Assembly: GCA_030642465.1 (NCBI GenBank)
Contig: DAOWNS010000104.1
Location: 1-6,621 of the forward strand
Length of the DNA: 6,621 nucleotides
Direction of reading: 5' to 3'
Source of the DNA: Candidatus Thorarchaeota archaeon
GTDB lineage: Archaea > Asgardarchaeota > Thorarchaeia > Thorarchaeales > Thorarchaeaceae
The notes under the pieces were generated by a model. That model saw nothing but the letters and a program-made list of their open reading frames with translations, did not search any database and was not told where the DNA came from. How positions within the stretch are numbered: position 1 is the first letter of the stretch; each line of letters starts with the position of its first letter. Shown here piece after piece: positions 1 through 6,293 of this stretch. Both the position numbers and the translations under genes were made by a program.

Positions 1-122
1 AAGAGCTTGAATTGCTTCGGCAAATAGAAGATCGTATTGACATCGAGGATGCAAGAAAGGCGCTTGCTGAACCTGGCGATAATATCCCTGCCCAAGAAGT
101 TTGGAAACTGTTGGGATTTTAA
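1..122 (+). CDS. Type II toxin-antitoxin antitoxin, RelB/Phd-like, C-terminal part
   Basis: This is the last 39 codons of a gene that begins before the window, read in the frame starting at base 3 and ending with TAA at 120-122. The tail contains DIEDARKALAEPGDNIPAQE and ends WKLLGF. That acidic helix followed by a Pro-Gly turn and a short final helix is the common end of RelB/Phd-type antitoxins, which wrap around and neutralise a RelE-type toxin. In this family the DNA-binding half, which autorepresses the operon, lies N-terminal and so is outside the window. The RelE-like gene begins three bases after the stop, the usual antitoxin-first order with translational coupling. The family call rests on a short segment plus the neighbour, so RelB versus Phd versus another small antitoxin family is open. 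Confidence 0.75.
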   Translation, partial: ELELLRQIEDRIDIEDARKALAEPGDNIPAQEVWKLLGF

Positions 123-125
123 GCT

Positions 126-392
126 ATGCAGTACTCGATAGAGTTTCGTCCTGCTGTGCTCAAAAGTCTAAAGCGGTTTCCCAGGCGTGATTTGGTGCGG
201 ATTAAGAAGAAAATTGAAGAACTCTGTAACAACTTGCCAGCCCCTGCTACAACAAAGATGAAAGGCGACAATCCTTTCCACAAAGTTCGGTCAGGCAATT
301 ACCGCATCATCTACGAAATTCATGACGACAGATTGGTCATTTTGGTTATGAAAGTTGGGCACAGAAAGGACGTTTACAAAAATCTCCCGTAA
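126..392 (+). CDS. RelE/ParE-family toxin
   Basis: An 88-residue protein of the RelE/ParE superfamily. Family members of the RelE branch bind the ribosomal A site and cleave mRNA during translation; ParE members poison gyrase. The start YSIEFRPAVLKSLKRFPR is the first strand and helix of the fold. The core is HKVRSGNYRIIYEI (52-65), followed by LVILVMKVGHRKDVY (70-84). The positions equivalent to catalytic Arg61, Arg81 and Tyr87 of E. coli RelE appear to be R60, R80 and Y84, and K53/R55 add basic charge, so an mRNA interferase is favoured over ParE. Length is normal and there is no sign of decay. The ATG lies three bases after the antitoxin stop; only a weak GGGA (113-116) precedes it, which suits coupled translation. 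No clear terminator follows. Confidence 0.9.
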   Translation: MQYSIEFRPAVLKSLKRFPRRDLVRIKKKIEELCNNLPAPATTKMKGDNPFHKVRSGNYRIIYEIHDDRLVILVMKVGHRKDVYKNLP

Positions 393-439
393 TTCCAATT
401 TTTGCCATTCCTTTAGTTTTCATTTGGAGCTCCAGGTAC

Positions 440-618
440 TATAACGGCGTGGTCATCTTGCCCCCGCTTTTGGGTGGGGTCAGATGCAGGGAGTGTTTGG
501 TGGCGTTAGCCGCTCCCTGGGTCTGAGTGAGCGCATACCCGTTCGGGCAAATTGTCGATAGTTCACAGTACGGTTCCAGAGAAATCTGGTGGGTTGAAGC
601 ACTAGACTAGGTGTAGTG
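440..618 (+). ncRNA. Candidate structured RNA, possibly HEARO/omega-RNA-like
   Basis: No convincing gene lies between 393 and 690, but the stretch is dense in hairpins. In order: CCCC/GGGG arms within 461-479; a long stem 481-493 with 513-525 (13 positions, one G-G mismatch and one G-U pair) enclosing a subhairpin 500-504/509-513 with loop GTTA; CCC-GTTC-GGG at 538-547; a perfect CCAGA-GAAA-TCTGG hairpin at 576-589; and CACTA/TAGTG arms at 600-618. TTGCCC (458-463) can also pair with GGGCAA (545-550), closing the first part or forming an alternative fold. The GAAA (GNRA) loop exists only when read on the + strand, which sets the orientation. A mobile-element guide RNA of the HEARO/IscB kind without its protein gene is one reading; a simple MITE-like remnant is another. 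The ends are estimates. Confidence 0.38.
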
Positions 619-690
619 ATAAATCAAATCCAAACTGAGTCAAAGAGTATCTTACCTCAGCTAGAAGCTAGGATACCGCAATGCCTGTCC

Positions 691-912
691 TCAGCCAAAC
701 AGGACGATCACCAAAACACCAGCAACGAGAAAAAGTCCCAACAAGGCTAACCACATCAATTCAGAATCTTGGTTCCTCGGAATTGGTTCAACCACTACAG
801 TTGGACGAACAGATGCGGCGCGATAACCTGCGACAAAGCCCAGGACAGCGCTCACTGTAGCAAGCAACATTGGAGCCCATAGCCAAATGGGAAGACTCAT
901 AGCAGCATTCAT
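691..912 (-). CDS. Small two-helix membrane protein, family unknown
   Basis: A 73-residue protein that I do not recognise. Residues about 7-30 (starting LPIWLWAPMLLATVSAVLGF) and 52-72 (LMWLALLGLFLVAGVLVIVL) are strongly hydrophobic and should form two transmembrane helices. They are joined by a polar linker with arginines and prolines (31-51), so a helical hairpin in the cytoplasmic membrane is expected. The first ATG is chosen because GGAGGT (plus-strand 923-928) lies 10 bases upstream; the internal ATG at codon 5 would be too far. It lies downstream of the NLR operon on the same strand but 263 bases away, behind nested inverted repeats, so it may have its own promoter. Holin-like or membrane-effector roles are possible for such a shape but nothing here proves either. 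Confidence 0.6.
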   Translation of the reverse strand: MNAAMSLPIWLWAPMLLATVSAVLGFVAGYRAASVRPTVVVEPIPRNQDSELMWLALLGLFLVAGVLVIVLFG

Positions 913-1175
913 GTGTACAATAACCTCCGATTGAATTTTTAAGCTAATACGATCAGGTTCAACCGCTTAATGCACACATCATATCAGATACAGCTTCACT
1001 GTGAATCCGAGACATAGTAATCAGTCAATCTGATATACGTCTTTTTCTGAGTTCGCCCTCTTGTCCGATTTCGGTCTAATTCCTCTACGCCTGAAGTATT
1101 TCCTATACATGTAGCCAATGATATCAATCGCGTCTTCTTCCGTGGTTCATTCACCAAGCCGCACAGGTCATACAA
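913..1175. other. Gap between broken NLR gene and membrane-protein gene
   Basis: No convincing gene is present. The half next to the membrane-protein gene holds its ribosome site (923-928) and the nested inverted repeats at 981-1036. The other half (1021-1149, minus strand) contains an open frame of about 42 codons with no good start, reading in part YMYRKYFRRRGIRPKSDK, which may be chance or the tail of a lost gene. No strong intrinsic terminator follows the NLR gene. Confidence 0.5.
981..1036. repeat. Nested inverted repeats upstream of the small membrane gene
   Basis: ATATCAGAT (981-989) is exactly inverted as ATCTGATAT (1028-1036), with 38 bases between the arms. Inside lies TTCACTGTGAA (995-1005), a perfect 5-base palindrome around a central T. 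The block sits 69-124 bases upstream of the start of the membrane-protein gene, a position compatible with an operator or activator site; it could instead form a weak RNA hairpin. The regulator is unknown. Confidence 0.4.
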
Positions 1176-1785
1176 CTATAACCCCTTCGCAGTGAGATCG
1201 TCCATAAGTTCTTCCAGTTCTTCCACCTCCTGGTATTTTGATGTCTCCGTCATGCCCAGAGCTTCATAACAATCCAATGCAGCCTGCAAACACAACAATG
1301 ACTTGGGTTTATTTCCCAACTTCCGATAATACTCCCCTTCCCGGTGTTTGACGAATGCATATGATGGAGCCGGATAGGGTAACTCATGTGCAATTGCTGT
1401 GCTCTGGGCTTTCATCTCTTCCGCCTCTTCGGAGCTCCCGATTTCTAGGTGAACCAATGCCAGCAGTATCTGTGACTCCGCTGTTTCACCATGATGCCCG
1501 AGTTTCTTCGTTGATTTCCTCGCTTCTTGCAGATAACCATACGCAGACTCGTAGTGTCCTTCCTGATACTCAAGCTTGCCTAACGAGTCAAGTGTGCTTG
1601 CATACCATGCCTCAACCCAGTCAGAAGCAGCGATGCCCTTCCAATGAATGAGCCTCTCCAGTGTTTCCTCAAGAACCTGTGAATCCAAGTCTTGCAGAGT
1701 TTTCCACGCATTGAGGCTTCGAACCAAGTAACGTTTTGCCTCAGTGAATGATCCCTCATCTCGTGCTATGGTTCCAAGATTCCGT

Positions 1786-1799
1786 AACACAACACAACA
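1786..1799 (-). repeat. 5-base tandem repeat causing frameshift in NLR gene A
   Basis: AACACAACACAACA has period five (2.8 copies). Gene B has AACGCAACA at the same place (1.8 copies). The extra unit changes the reading from NAVVLRNLG to NAVVLCYGILEP-stop. Such short tandem repeats arise and revert by strand slippage. Confidence 0.9.
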
Positions 1800-1863
1800 G
1801 CATTTACAGGCAAGTAGGAAATATCAAAATCGTCTTTCAAACGCTCGTGAAAGACGCGTCGGG

Positions 1864-1905
1864 CTTCATTGAGTTTCCCTTGGCCTTCATCGAGTTTCCC
1901 TTGGC
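1864..1905 (-). repeat. 21-base in-frame tandem duplication in NLR gene A
   Basis: Two adjacent 21-base units (1864-1884 and 1885-1905) differ at one base (CTTCATT versus CTTCATC at the start of the unit). Gene B has a single unit. The protein effect is seven extra residues: GKLDEGQGKLNEARR instead of GKLEEARR, between two helices of the repeat domain. It does not break the frame. Confidence 0.92.
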
Positions 1906-3503
1906 GTGCCAGGCACCACCCAACATCGAATGTATCATGCCAGGCAGCTTTGATTTCATTGTCAAATACCTCCCGGCTAATCTCACTTGCACGTTTTCCC
2001 CACTCCAATCGCGCCTCCAGTCGACCTAGAATTCCCAACGGCTGTCCCATGGCGTCAATGAGACTAAAGAGCGTATTCCACTCCCCATTTTCGTCACACC
2101 AGTCCATACACATAAACACATTGTACTTCTGATGACGAAGGAAATCCAAACGATCATCAATGTCCATCCCTTCTAACTGTGTTGCATAGTACGTTGACAA
2201 ACGAACCATTACTTGATGCAGGAAATCAGTTGCTGCCACACCGTCAATCTCCATAAGCGACCCAGACATTCGCGTTTGCAGATAATCTCGAGGTTGATCC
2301 GCCAACACAAGTAAATTGTCGCTGAACTGTTGCACCACATTGAGTATTCTAAGCGTTGGAATGCTATCTGCCAACGGTTGTACCTCACTAGCATATTCCA
2401 CAGCCTCGTATGGAGCTGGCTCTCGAAATACGTTCAGGACATGCCAGATCCTTTGCTCATCACCCTGACGATCCTCGTAACACTCATCATAAAAGGAGAG
2501 GCCCAGTTTGCGTTCAATGATTTCTTCCACCTTCCGGCCAGTTTCGATTTGACCAATTGTATGACGTATTATCATAGGCACACAACCTGAATATTCGATA
2601 AGTTGTTCAACATCCCTCGCGCTCAGTAGCAACCCTCTACTATGGGCAAGTTTTTCTATAAGTTCTTCTGCTTCTTCTTTCCTCATATGTGATATATGAA
2701 TTCTTTCCATGCTGTTATCAAATACTGATTTAACTGTCTCCTGTGCAGTTATCAACGATTTACTTGGAGGACGTAAATAGTTTAGGAATTCCAGGATCTT
2801 CTGACTCAAATCGTCGTCAGAATCACGAAAATTATCTAGTATCAAAAGAACATGTGATTTAGAAAGAATTTCCTCCTGAATAATTGAGAGTTTGGAATCT
2901 GTATTATATTCCTTGAATGGTCCTCTATTGCCTGTAGTAGCGGCAATCGTGTTTAAGAATTCCGCAAAACTCGAAATCCTGTTCTTAAAAGGTATAATCC
3001 CTCCTCCTGAACCCAGTTCATACTTTTGAAAGGGAAACCAAATTATGGCATTAAAAAGCTTTCGCTCAAGACATAATTCCGCTATTCGGTAAGCTAATGC
3101 TGATTTACCAATTCCCGGTGCGCCGTGTATTGCATAAACCCAGTGCCTTTTCTTCCTAAGCATATCATATACAAGCTCATCAAGCTTTTCCTCTTGATTG
3201 TCTATTCTATCCACGTAGCTACTATAGCGTGGAGGCCAGTCCCCCAGATTATGAAGAACTTTGGAAGGCCCACCATGCTCTGGTGTCGGTCTAGCATCTG
3301 GTTTTGTTAGTTCTTCTCGCAGCTTATCGATTTCTCTTTCGATTGATCGTTTCCTTTTTTCGCACTCGTCCTGCGCCCCCTGTATCTGGGTTTGTTCAAA
3401 CGCACCCGCTGTGAGGTATTTACGGGACAGGCGGCAGATTTGAATCTCTAACGCATTGAGCTGATCTTCCAGCTCTTGAATATTACGCTCTTTATCTGTC
3501 TTG

Positions 3504-6047
3504 TCATTGGGCATGGTTAGGGCCTCCGTGCCGACCAGCGTAGTCAGTCGTTTTTGCCACACTGCGAATAGTGTCCATGAGTTCGACAACACTAACTTGT
3601 CTTGCATAACCGTTCATACCCAAAGCTTCATAACAATCCAGTGCTGCTTGCCAACTCAACAATGCCTTGTGTTTATGCCCTAATATCCAATGATACTCTC
3701 CTTCACGATGCTTGACGAATGCATATGATGGAGCTGGATAAGGTAACTCATTTGCAATTGCTAAGCTCCTGTCTTTCATAATTTCTGCCTTTTCGCTCTT
3801 CTCGAGTTTGAGATAGACCAAAGCTAGCAGTATCTGCGACTCCGCTGTTTCACCATGGTGTCCAAGCTGTTGTTGTGATGATTGCGCATCCTCTAGATAT
3901 TCTTGGGCAGATTCGTAGTGGCTTTCCTCATACTCGAGTTTGCCTAGCGAATCAAGTGTACTTGCGTACCAAGCCGTAACCCATTCCTTGGCATCAATGC
4001 CTTTCCAGTGAATAAGTCCTTCCAGCGTTTCCTCAAGCACTTCCGAATCCAGGTCTTGCAGAGTGTTCCATGCATTGAGGCTTCGATTCAAGTAGCGTTT
4101 TGCCTCAGTGAATGATTTCTCATCTCGTGCGATAGTTCCAAGATTCCGTAACGCAACAGCATTCACTGGCAAGTAGGAAATGTCCGGATCGTCTTTCAAA
4201 CGCTTGAGGAAGAAGCGGCGGGCTTCCTCGAGTTTGCCCTGGCGTGCCAAGCACCAGCCAACGTCGAAAGTTTCGTGCCAGGCAGCTTTGATCTCATTAT
4301 CAAATATCAGCCGACTAACCTCGCTGGCACGTTTTCCCCACTCCAGCCGTGTTTCCAGTCGACCTAGAATTCCCAACGGCTGTCCCATAGCGTCGATGAG
4401 ACTGAGAAGTGTATCCCATTCCTCATTTTCATCACTCCATTCCATGCACATAAACACATTGTACTTCTGATGACGCAGGAAATCCAGCCGCTTATCAATT
4501 ACCAAGCTAGCAAGCTTTTTTGCGTAGTATTTGGAGAGTCTGACTCTCACCTGCAGATAGACAACCACGGGTTCAGCATCGAGTTTCATCAACGAATCTT
4601 TATCTTTTCTCCGCAATTCGATTAGGTACTCCTTTGCTTGGTTTGGTAGATCAATCGTCTGATCTCTAAGCTTAATAATGAGACCCAATACCTGCAGATT
4701 CCCAAAGCTCGGAGTGAACATATTTGCCACGTCACAGGCTTGTTCCACTGCAACAATTGGAGCGGGTTGTCGCAACAAACTCATAGTGTGCCAGATTTTC
4801 TTCTCCTCGACCCGACGCTTATCGTACAGCTCATCATATAGGAAAGGAAAAAGCTTCGGTTTCCCCACTTTTATCTGTTGAAGTTGTTCTAAAGTGTAAC
4901 CCATCTCCGCCAATCCAAGGGCGTGCTCCATGACAAGGGGTACCTGATCGGAAATCTCCACTATTCGCTTCAGTTCTGAGTTATCTAGAGGCAGCCGCTT
5001 TTGACCTGCTAGGTCACTAACAAACTCGATTGCCTCGTCCTTTTTCATTTCAGCCAGATATATTCGTTGCACACCGCTCTGGCGTAGCACAGATGCGTTT
5101 TCGCGGCTGGTAAGGATAGCTTTGCTCGGAGTTGGGAGATCATTCAGAAAATCTAGAATCTGTATACCTGCTTCGTCGTCGAATACCTGAAAATTATCCA
5201 GCACCAACAGGCACTGTGTGGACGAGAGAATCGCATGCACGAGTGTCCGTTTTTTATTGGTATTGTCCTCACGCAGGGCGGCGCGTTGACCTGTTGTAGC
5301 AGCAATAGTGTTCAGGAATTCATCAAAGCTAGTAATCCTGCTTGGATAGGGAATACCTTCACCCGATAGAGCCAATTCACTCCGCTGAAAAGGAAACCAA
5401 ATGATGGTCTCGAATAGCTCTTTCTCATAGCAGAGTTGGGCAACTCGGTAGGCCAGAGCGGATTTGCCCACCCCAGGTGAGCCGACGATAGCGATTATCC
5501 AATGTCGACCTGCGAGTGCATGGAGGATTCTGGTATGGTATTGTTCATCATGCTCATCTGTCCGTAGAATGAACCTATCATATCGTGCTGCGGGCAAATT
5601 GTGTTTTGTTTCTACAGGTTTTTTTATAGCCTGCGCGGAATCCCAAAGTGCCACTCCGAGTATCTCATAGGCCGTCTTTTTCTTTGCAAAGAATTGGGCC
5701 CGACCAAGGCCCAGTCTCTCTTGTATAAGAACTGGTGCCTCACCCTTCACAACGTACTCTTGTAGGATCGTGAAATTCTCCCATTCAGGACGTGTGTAGT
5801 CGGGAGCATCGCCGTCCGGTTTCATTTCTTCAATCGTATCTATCATCCAGTTCCGAATCTCTCTGCCAACAAACACAGGTGCCCATTCTTCAAATGACAT
5901 GGCCCCTTCGTTTTTTTTGCGTAGTTTTTTGCTGATAATCTTGAGTTGAGCAAATTGAGTTGAACCCAATTTTGCAAACTGCTGTTTGCGAACAGCTTCC
6001 ATGTTTGCCTCAACCAAAGCGAGGAACTCCTTATTGCCTAATCGCAT
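3504..6047 (-). CDS. NLR-like STAND NTPase B: HTH-like N-terminus, NB-ARC, TPR-like sensor
   Basis: An intact 847-residue STAND NTPase, first gene of the operon. The ATG at 6047 follows GGGAGA (plus-strand 6055-6060) by seven bases. Residues 1-90 are helical. Residues about 92-135 (ILQEYVVKGEAPVLIQERLG, then RAQFFAKKKTAYEILGVALW) look like the sigma-region-4/winged HTH seen at the front of many NB-ARC proteins. NB-ARC: Walker A GSPGVGKSA (189-197), Walker B LLVLDNF (280-286), strand PSKAILTSRE with the conserved arginine (R315), and GLPL-like QVPLVMEHALG (368-378). Residues about 520-810 are TPR-like helical repeats, the likely sensor, ending AFVKHREGEYHWILG and AALDCYEALG. There is no signal peptide or membrane segment, so it is cytoplasmic. 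Family knowledge allows two roles: ligand-gated transcription regulator (MalT/AfsR-like) or immune NLR. No nuclease or other effector domain is visible, so the output is unknown. Confidence 0.95.
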   Translation of the reverse strand: MRLGNKEFLALVEANMEAVRKQQFAKLGSTQFAQLKIISKKLRKKNEGAMSFEEWAPVFVGREIRNWMIDTIEEMKPDGDAPDYTRPEWENFTILQEYVVKGEAPVLIQERLGLGRAQFFAKKKTAYEILGVALWDSAQAIKKPVETKHNLPAARYDRFILRTDEHDEQYHTRILHALAGRHWIIAIVGSPGVGKSALAYRVAQLCYEKELFETIIWFPFQRSELALSGEGIPYPSRITSFDEFLNTIAATTGQRAALREDNTNKKRTLVHAILSSTQCLLVLDNFQVFDDEAGIQILDFLNDLPTPSKAILTSRENASVLRQSGVQRIYLAEMKKDEAIEFVSDLAGQKRLPLDNSELKRIVEISDQVPLVMEHALGLAEMGYTLEQLQQIKVGKPKLFPFLYDELYDKRRVEEKKIWHTMSLLRQPAPIVAVEQACDVANMFTPSFGNLQVLGLIIKLRDQTIDLPNQAKEYLIELRRKDKDSLMKLDAEPVVVYLQVRVRLSKYYAKKLASLVIDKRLDFLRHQKYNVFMCMEWSDENEEWDTLLSLIDAMGQPLGILGRLETRLEWGKRASEVSRLIFDNEIKAAWHETFDVGWCLARQGKLEEARRFFLKRLKDDPDISYLPVNAVALRNLGTIARDEKSFTEAKRYLNRSLNAWNTLQDLDSEVLEETLEGLIHWKGIDAKEWVTAWYASTLDSLGKLEYEESHYESAQEYLEDAQSSQQQLGHHGETAESQILLALVYLKLEKSEKAEIMKDRSLAIANELPYPAPSYAFVKHREGEYHWILGHKHKALLSWQAALDCYEALGMNGYARQVSVVELMDTIRSVAKTTDYAGRHGGPNHAQ
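3523..3527 (-). promoter_or_regulatory. Ribosome binding site that fixes the start of NLR gene A
   Basis: GGAGG read on the minus strand, eight bases before ATG at 3512-3514. It lies inside the last codons of gene B, whose stop is at 3504-3506, so the genes overlap by 11 bases and are probably translationally coupled. This rules out the longer start at 3607. Confidence 0.85.
3615..4499 (-). repeat. Sensor-domain repeat, copy B
   Basis: This 885-base block of gene B is the partner of 1251-2161 in gene A. Similarity falls off abruptly at the upstream edge, just before the codons for RLDFLRHQKYN, where the two NTPase halves diverge. At the other edge the final 20-40 residues of the two proteins also differ. 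Confidence 0.9.
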
Positions 6048-6108
6048 GATAATATCTCCCTTGGTATGCTACTCAATCGAGCAGAATGGATTTTCAAGTT
6101 CACCATCT

Positions 6109-6137
6109 ATTTTAGTGCATATACTCAACACAATCAA
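6109..6137 (-). promoter_or_regulatory. Sigma-70-type promoter of the NLR operon
   Basis: On the minus strand TTGATT (6132-6137, 4/6 to consensus) and TAAAAT (6109-6114, 5/6) are separated by exactly 17 bases. Transcription would start near 6102, giving a leader of about 55 bases before the ATG of gene B. This is the only good match I found upstream of that gene. Confidence 0.65.
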
Positions 6138-6176
6138 GAGGGATCGTCACATTTGATACTAACCGAATTCTTGGCC

Positions 6177-6198
6177 CGGACTGTAATCGGACTGAAAT
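6177..6198. repeat. 11-base tandem repeat in the divergent promoter region
   Basis: CGGACTGTAAT (6177-6187) is followed directly by CGGACTGAAAT (6188-6198), with one mismatch. An 11-base period puts both copies on the same face of the helix, as for two protomers of a DNA-binding protein. It lies about 40 bases upstream of the -35 box of the NLR promoter and about 95 bases upstream of the rightward gene. Confidence 0.55.
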
Positions 6199-6236
6199 CA
6201 TATGTCTCTGAGTTCCCATCAGTACTCCCGTGAATG

Positions 6237-6253
6237 AATATTCTGGTAATATT
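6237..6253. repeat. AT-rich inverted repeat upstream of small basic gene
   Basis: AATATT, spacer CTGGT, AATATT. Each arm is itself palindromic, so it can be read as either a direct or an inverted repeat. It ends 40 bases before the start codon of the rightward gene, where an operator would be expected. It does not closely match a Fur box. Confidence 0.35.
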
Positions 6254-6293
6254 AGTCAAAGAAGCAACGAATTCCAATCAAGGAGGCACACTC

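Larger units (their letters stand above)
1251..2161 (-). repeat. Sensor-domain repeat, copy A
   Basis: This 911-base block encodes the TPR-like sensor of gene A and matches 3615-4499 of gene B. In a 127-base stretch around 2011-2137 I count 16 differences (about 87% identity), including a run of 30 identical bases over 2021-2050. The length difference between copies, 26 bases, is exactly the sum of the 21-base and 5-base duplications in this copy. Confidence 0.9.
1176..3514 (-). pseudogene. NLR-like STAND NTPase A (coiled coil, NB-ARC, TPR-like), frameshifted
   Basis: Second gene of the operon. STAND/NLR NTPases are ATP-driven switches that oligomerise when a C-terminal sensor detects a ligand. 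The start at 3514 is set by GGAGG (3523-3527) eight bases upstream; the reading frame runs further back, but that start lies deep within gene B. Residues 10-70 form a coiled coil (ELEDQLNALEIQICRL). Then come a linker with WPPRYSSYVDR, Walker A GAPGIGKSA (131-139), Walker B VLLILDNF (222-229), the strand PSKSLITAQE, a GLPL-like CVPMIIRH, an MHD-like LHQVMVRL (432-439) and helical repeats from about 455. The frame breaks after residue 574 through a 5-base duplication (1786-1799) and stops at 1766, giving 582 aa. The remaining 203 codons (1789-1176) continue perfectly in another frame and match gene B. Removing five bases gives a 777-aa protein. Whether it is dead, phase-variable or a useful truncated form is unknown. 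Confidence 0.87.
6048..6293. other. Divergent intergenic region between NLR operon and small basic gene
   Basis: No gene is seen here. It contains the NLR operon promoter (6109-6137), an 11-base tandem repeat (6177-6198), an AT-rich inverted repeat (6237-6253) and the ribosome sites of both genes: GGGAGA at 6055-6060 on the minus strand and AAGGAGG at 6280-6286 on the plus strand. I could not identify a well-spaced promoter for the rightward gene. Confidence 0.7.

Noticed and set aside
655..676. Possible terminator for the small membrane gene (GTATC/GATAC arms around CTAG repeats)
   Set aside because: The stem is short and AT-rich, and no T-run follows on the minus strand, so an intrinsic terminator is not supported.
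1355..1651. Plus-strand open frames opposite the NLR genes (also around 1748-2132, 2330-2590, 4180-4470 and 5464-5670)
   Set aside because: They mirror the strongly supported minus-strand frames; the paralogous sensor copies even produce matching shadows, and none has a sensible domain.
1176..1790. The 3' part of gene A as an independent 204-aa TPR gene with a GTG start
   Set aside because: No ribosome site precedes the GTG, and the sequence is the exact continuation of the upstream frame once five bases are removed.
1780..1800. Programmed ribosomal frameshifting in gene A
   Set aside because: No X-XXY-YYZ slippery heptamer is present, and the paralog shows that a 5-base insertion alone explains the break.
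3515..3607. Upstream extension of NLR gene A to an ATG at 3607
   Set aside because: It would overlap gene B by more than 100 bases, adds a sequence with no family match, and a GGAGG site sits eight bases before the ATG at 3514.
6234..6293. Extension of the small basic protein to an ATG at 6234
   Set aside because: The added codons run through the AAGGAGG ribosome site at 6280-6286, which is correctly spaced for the ATG at 6294.
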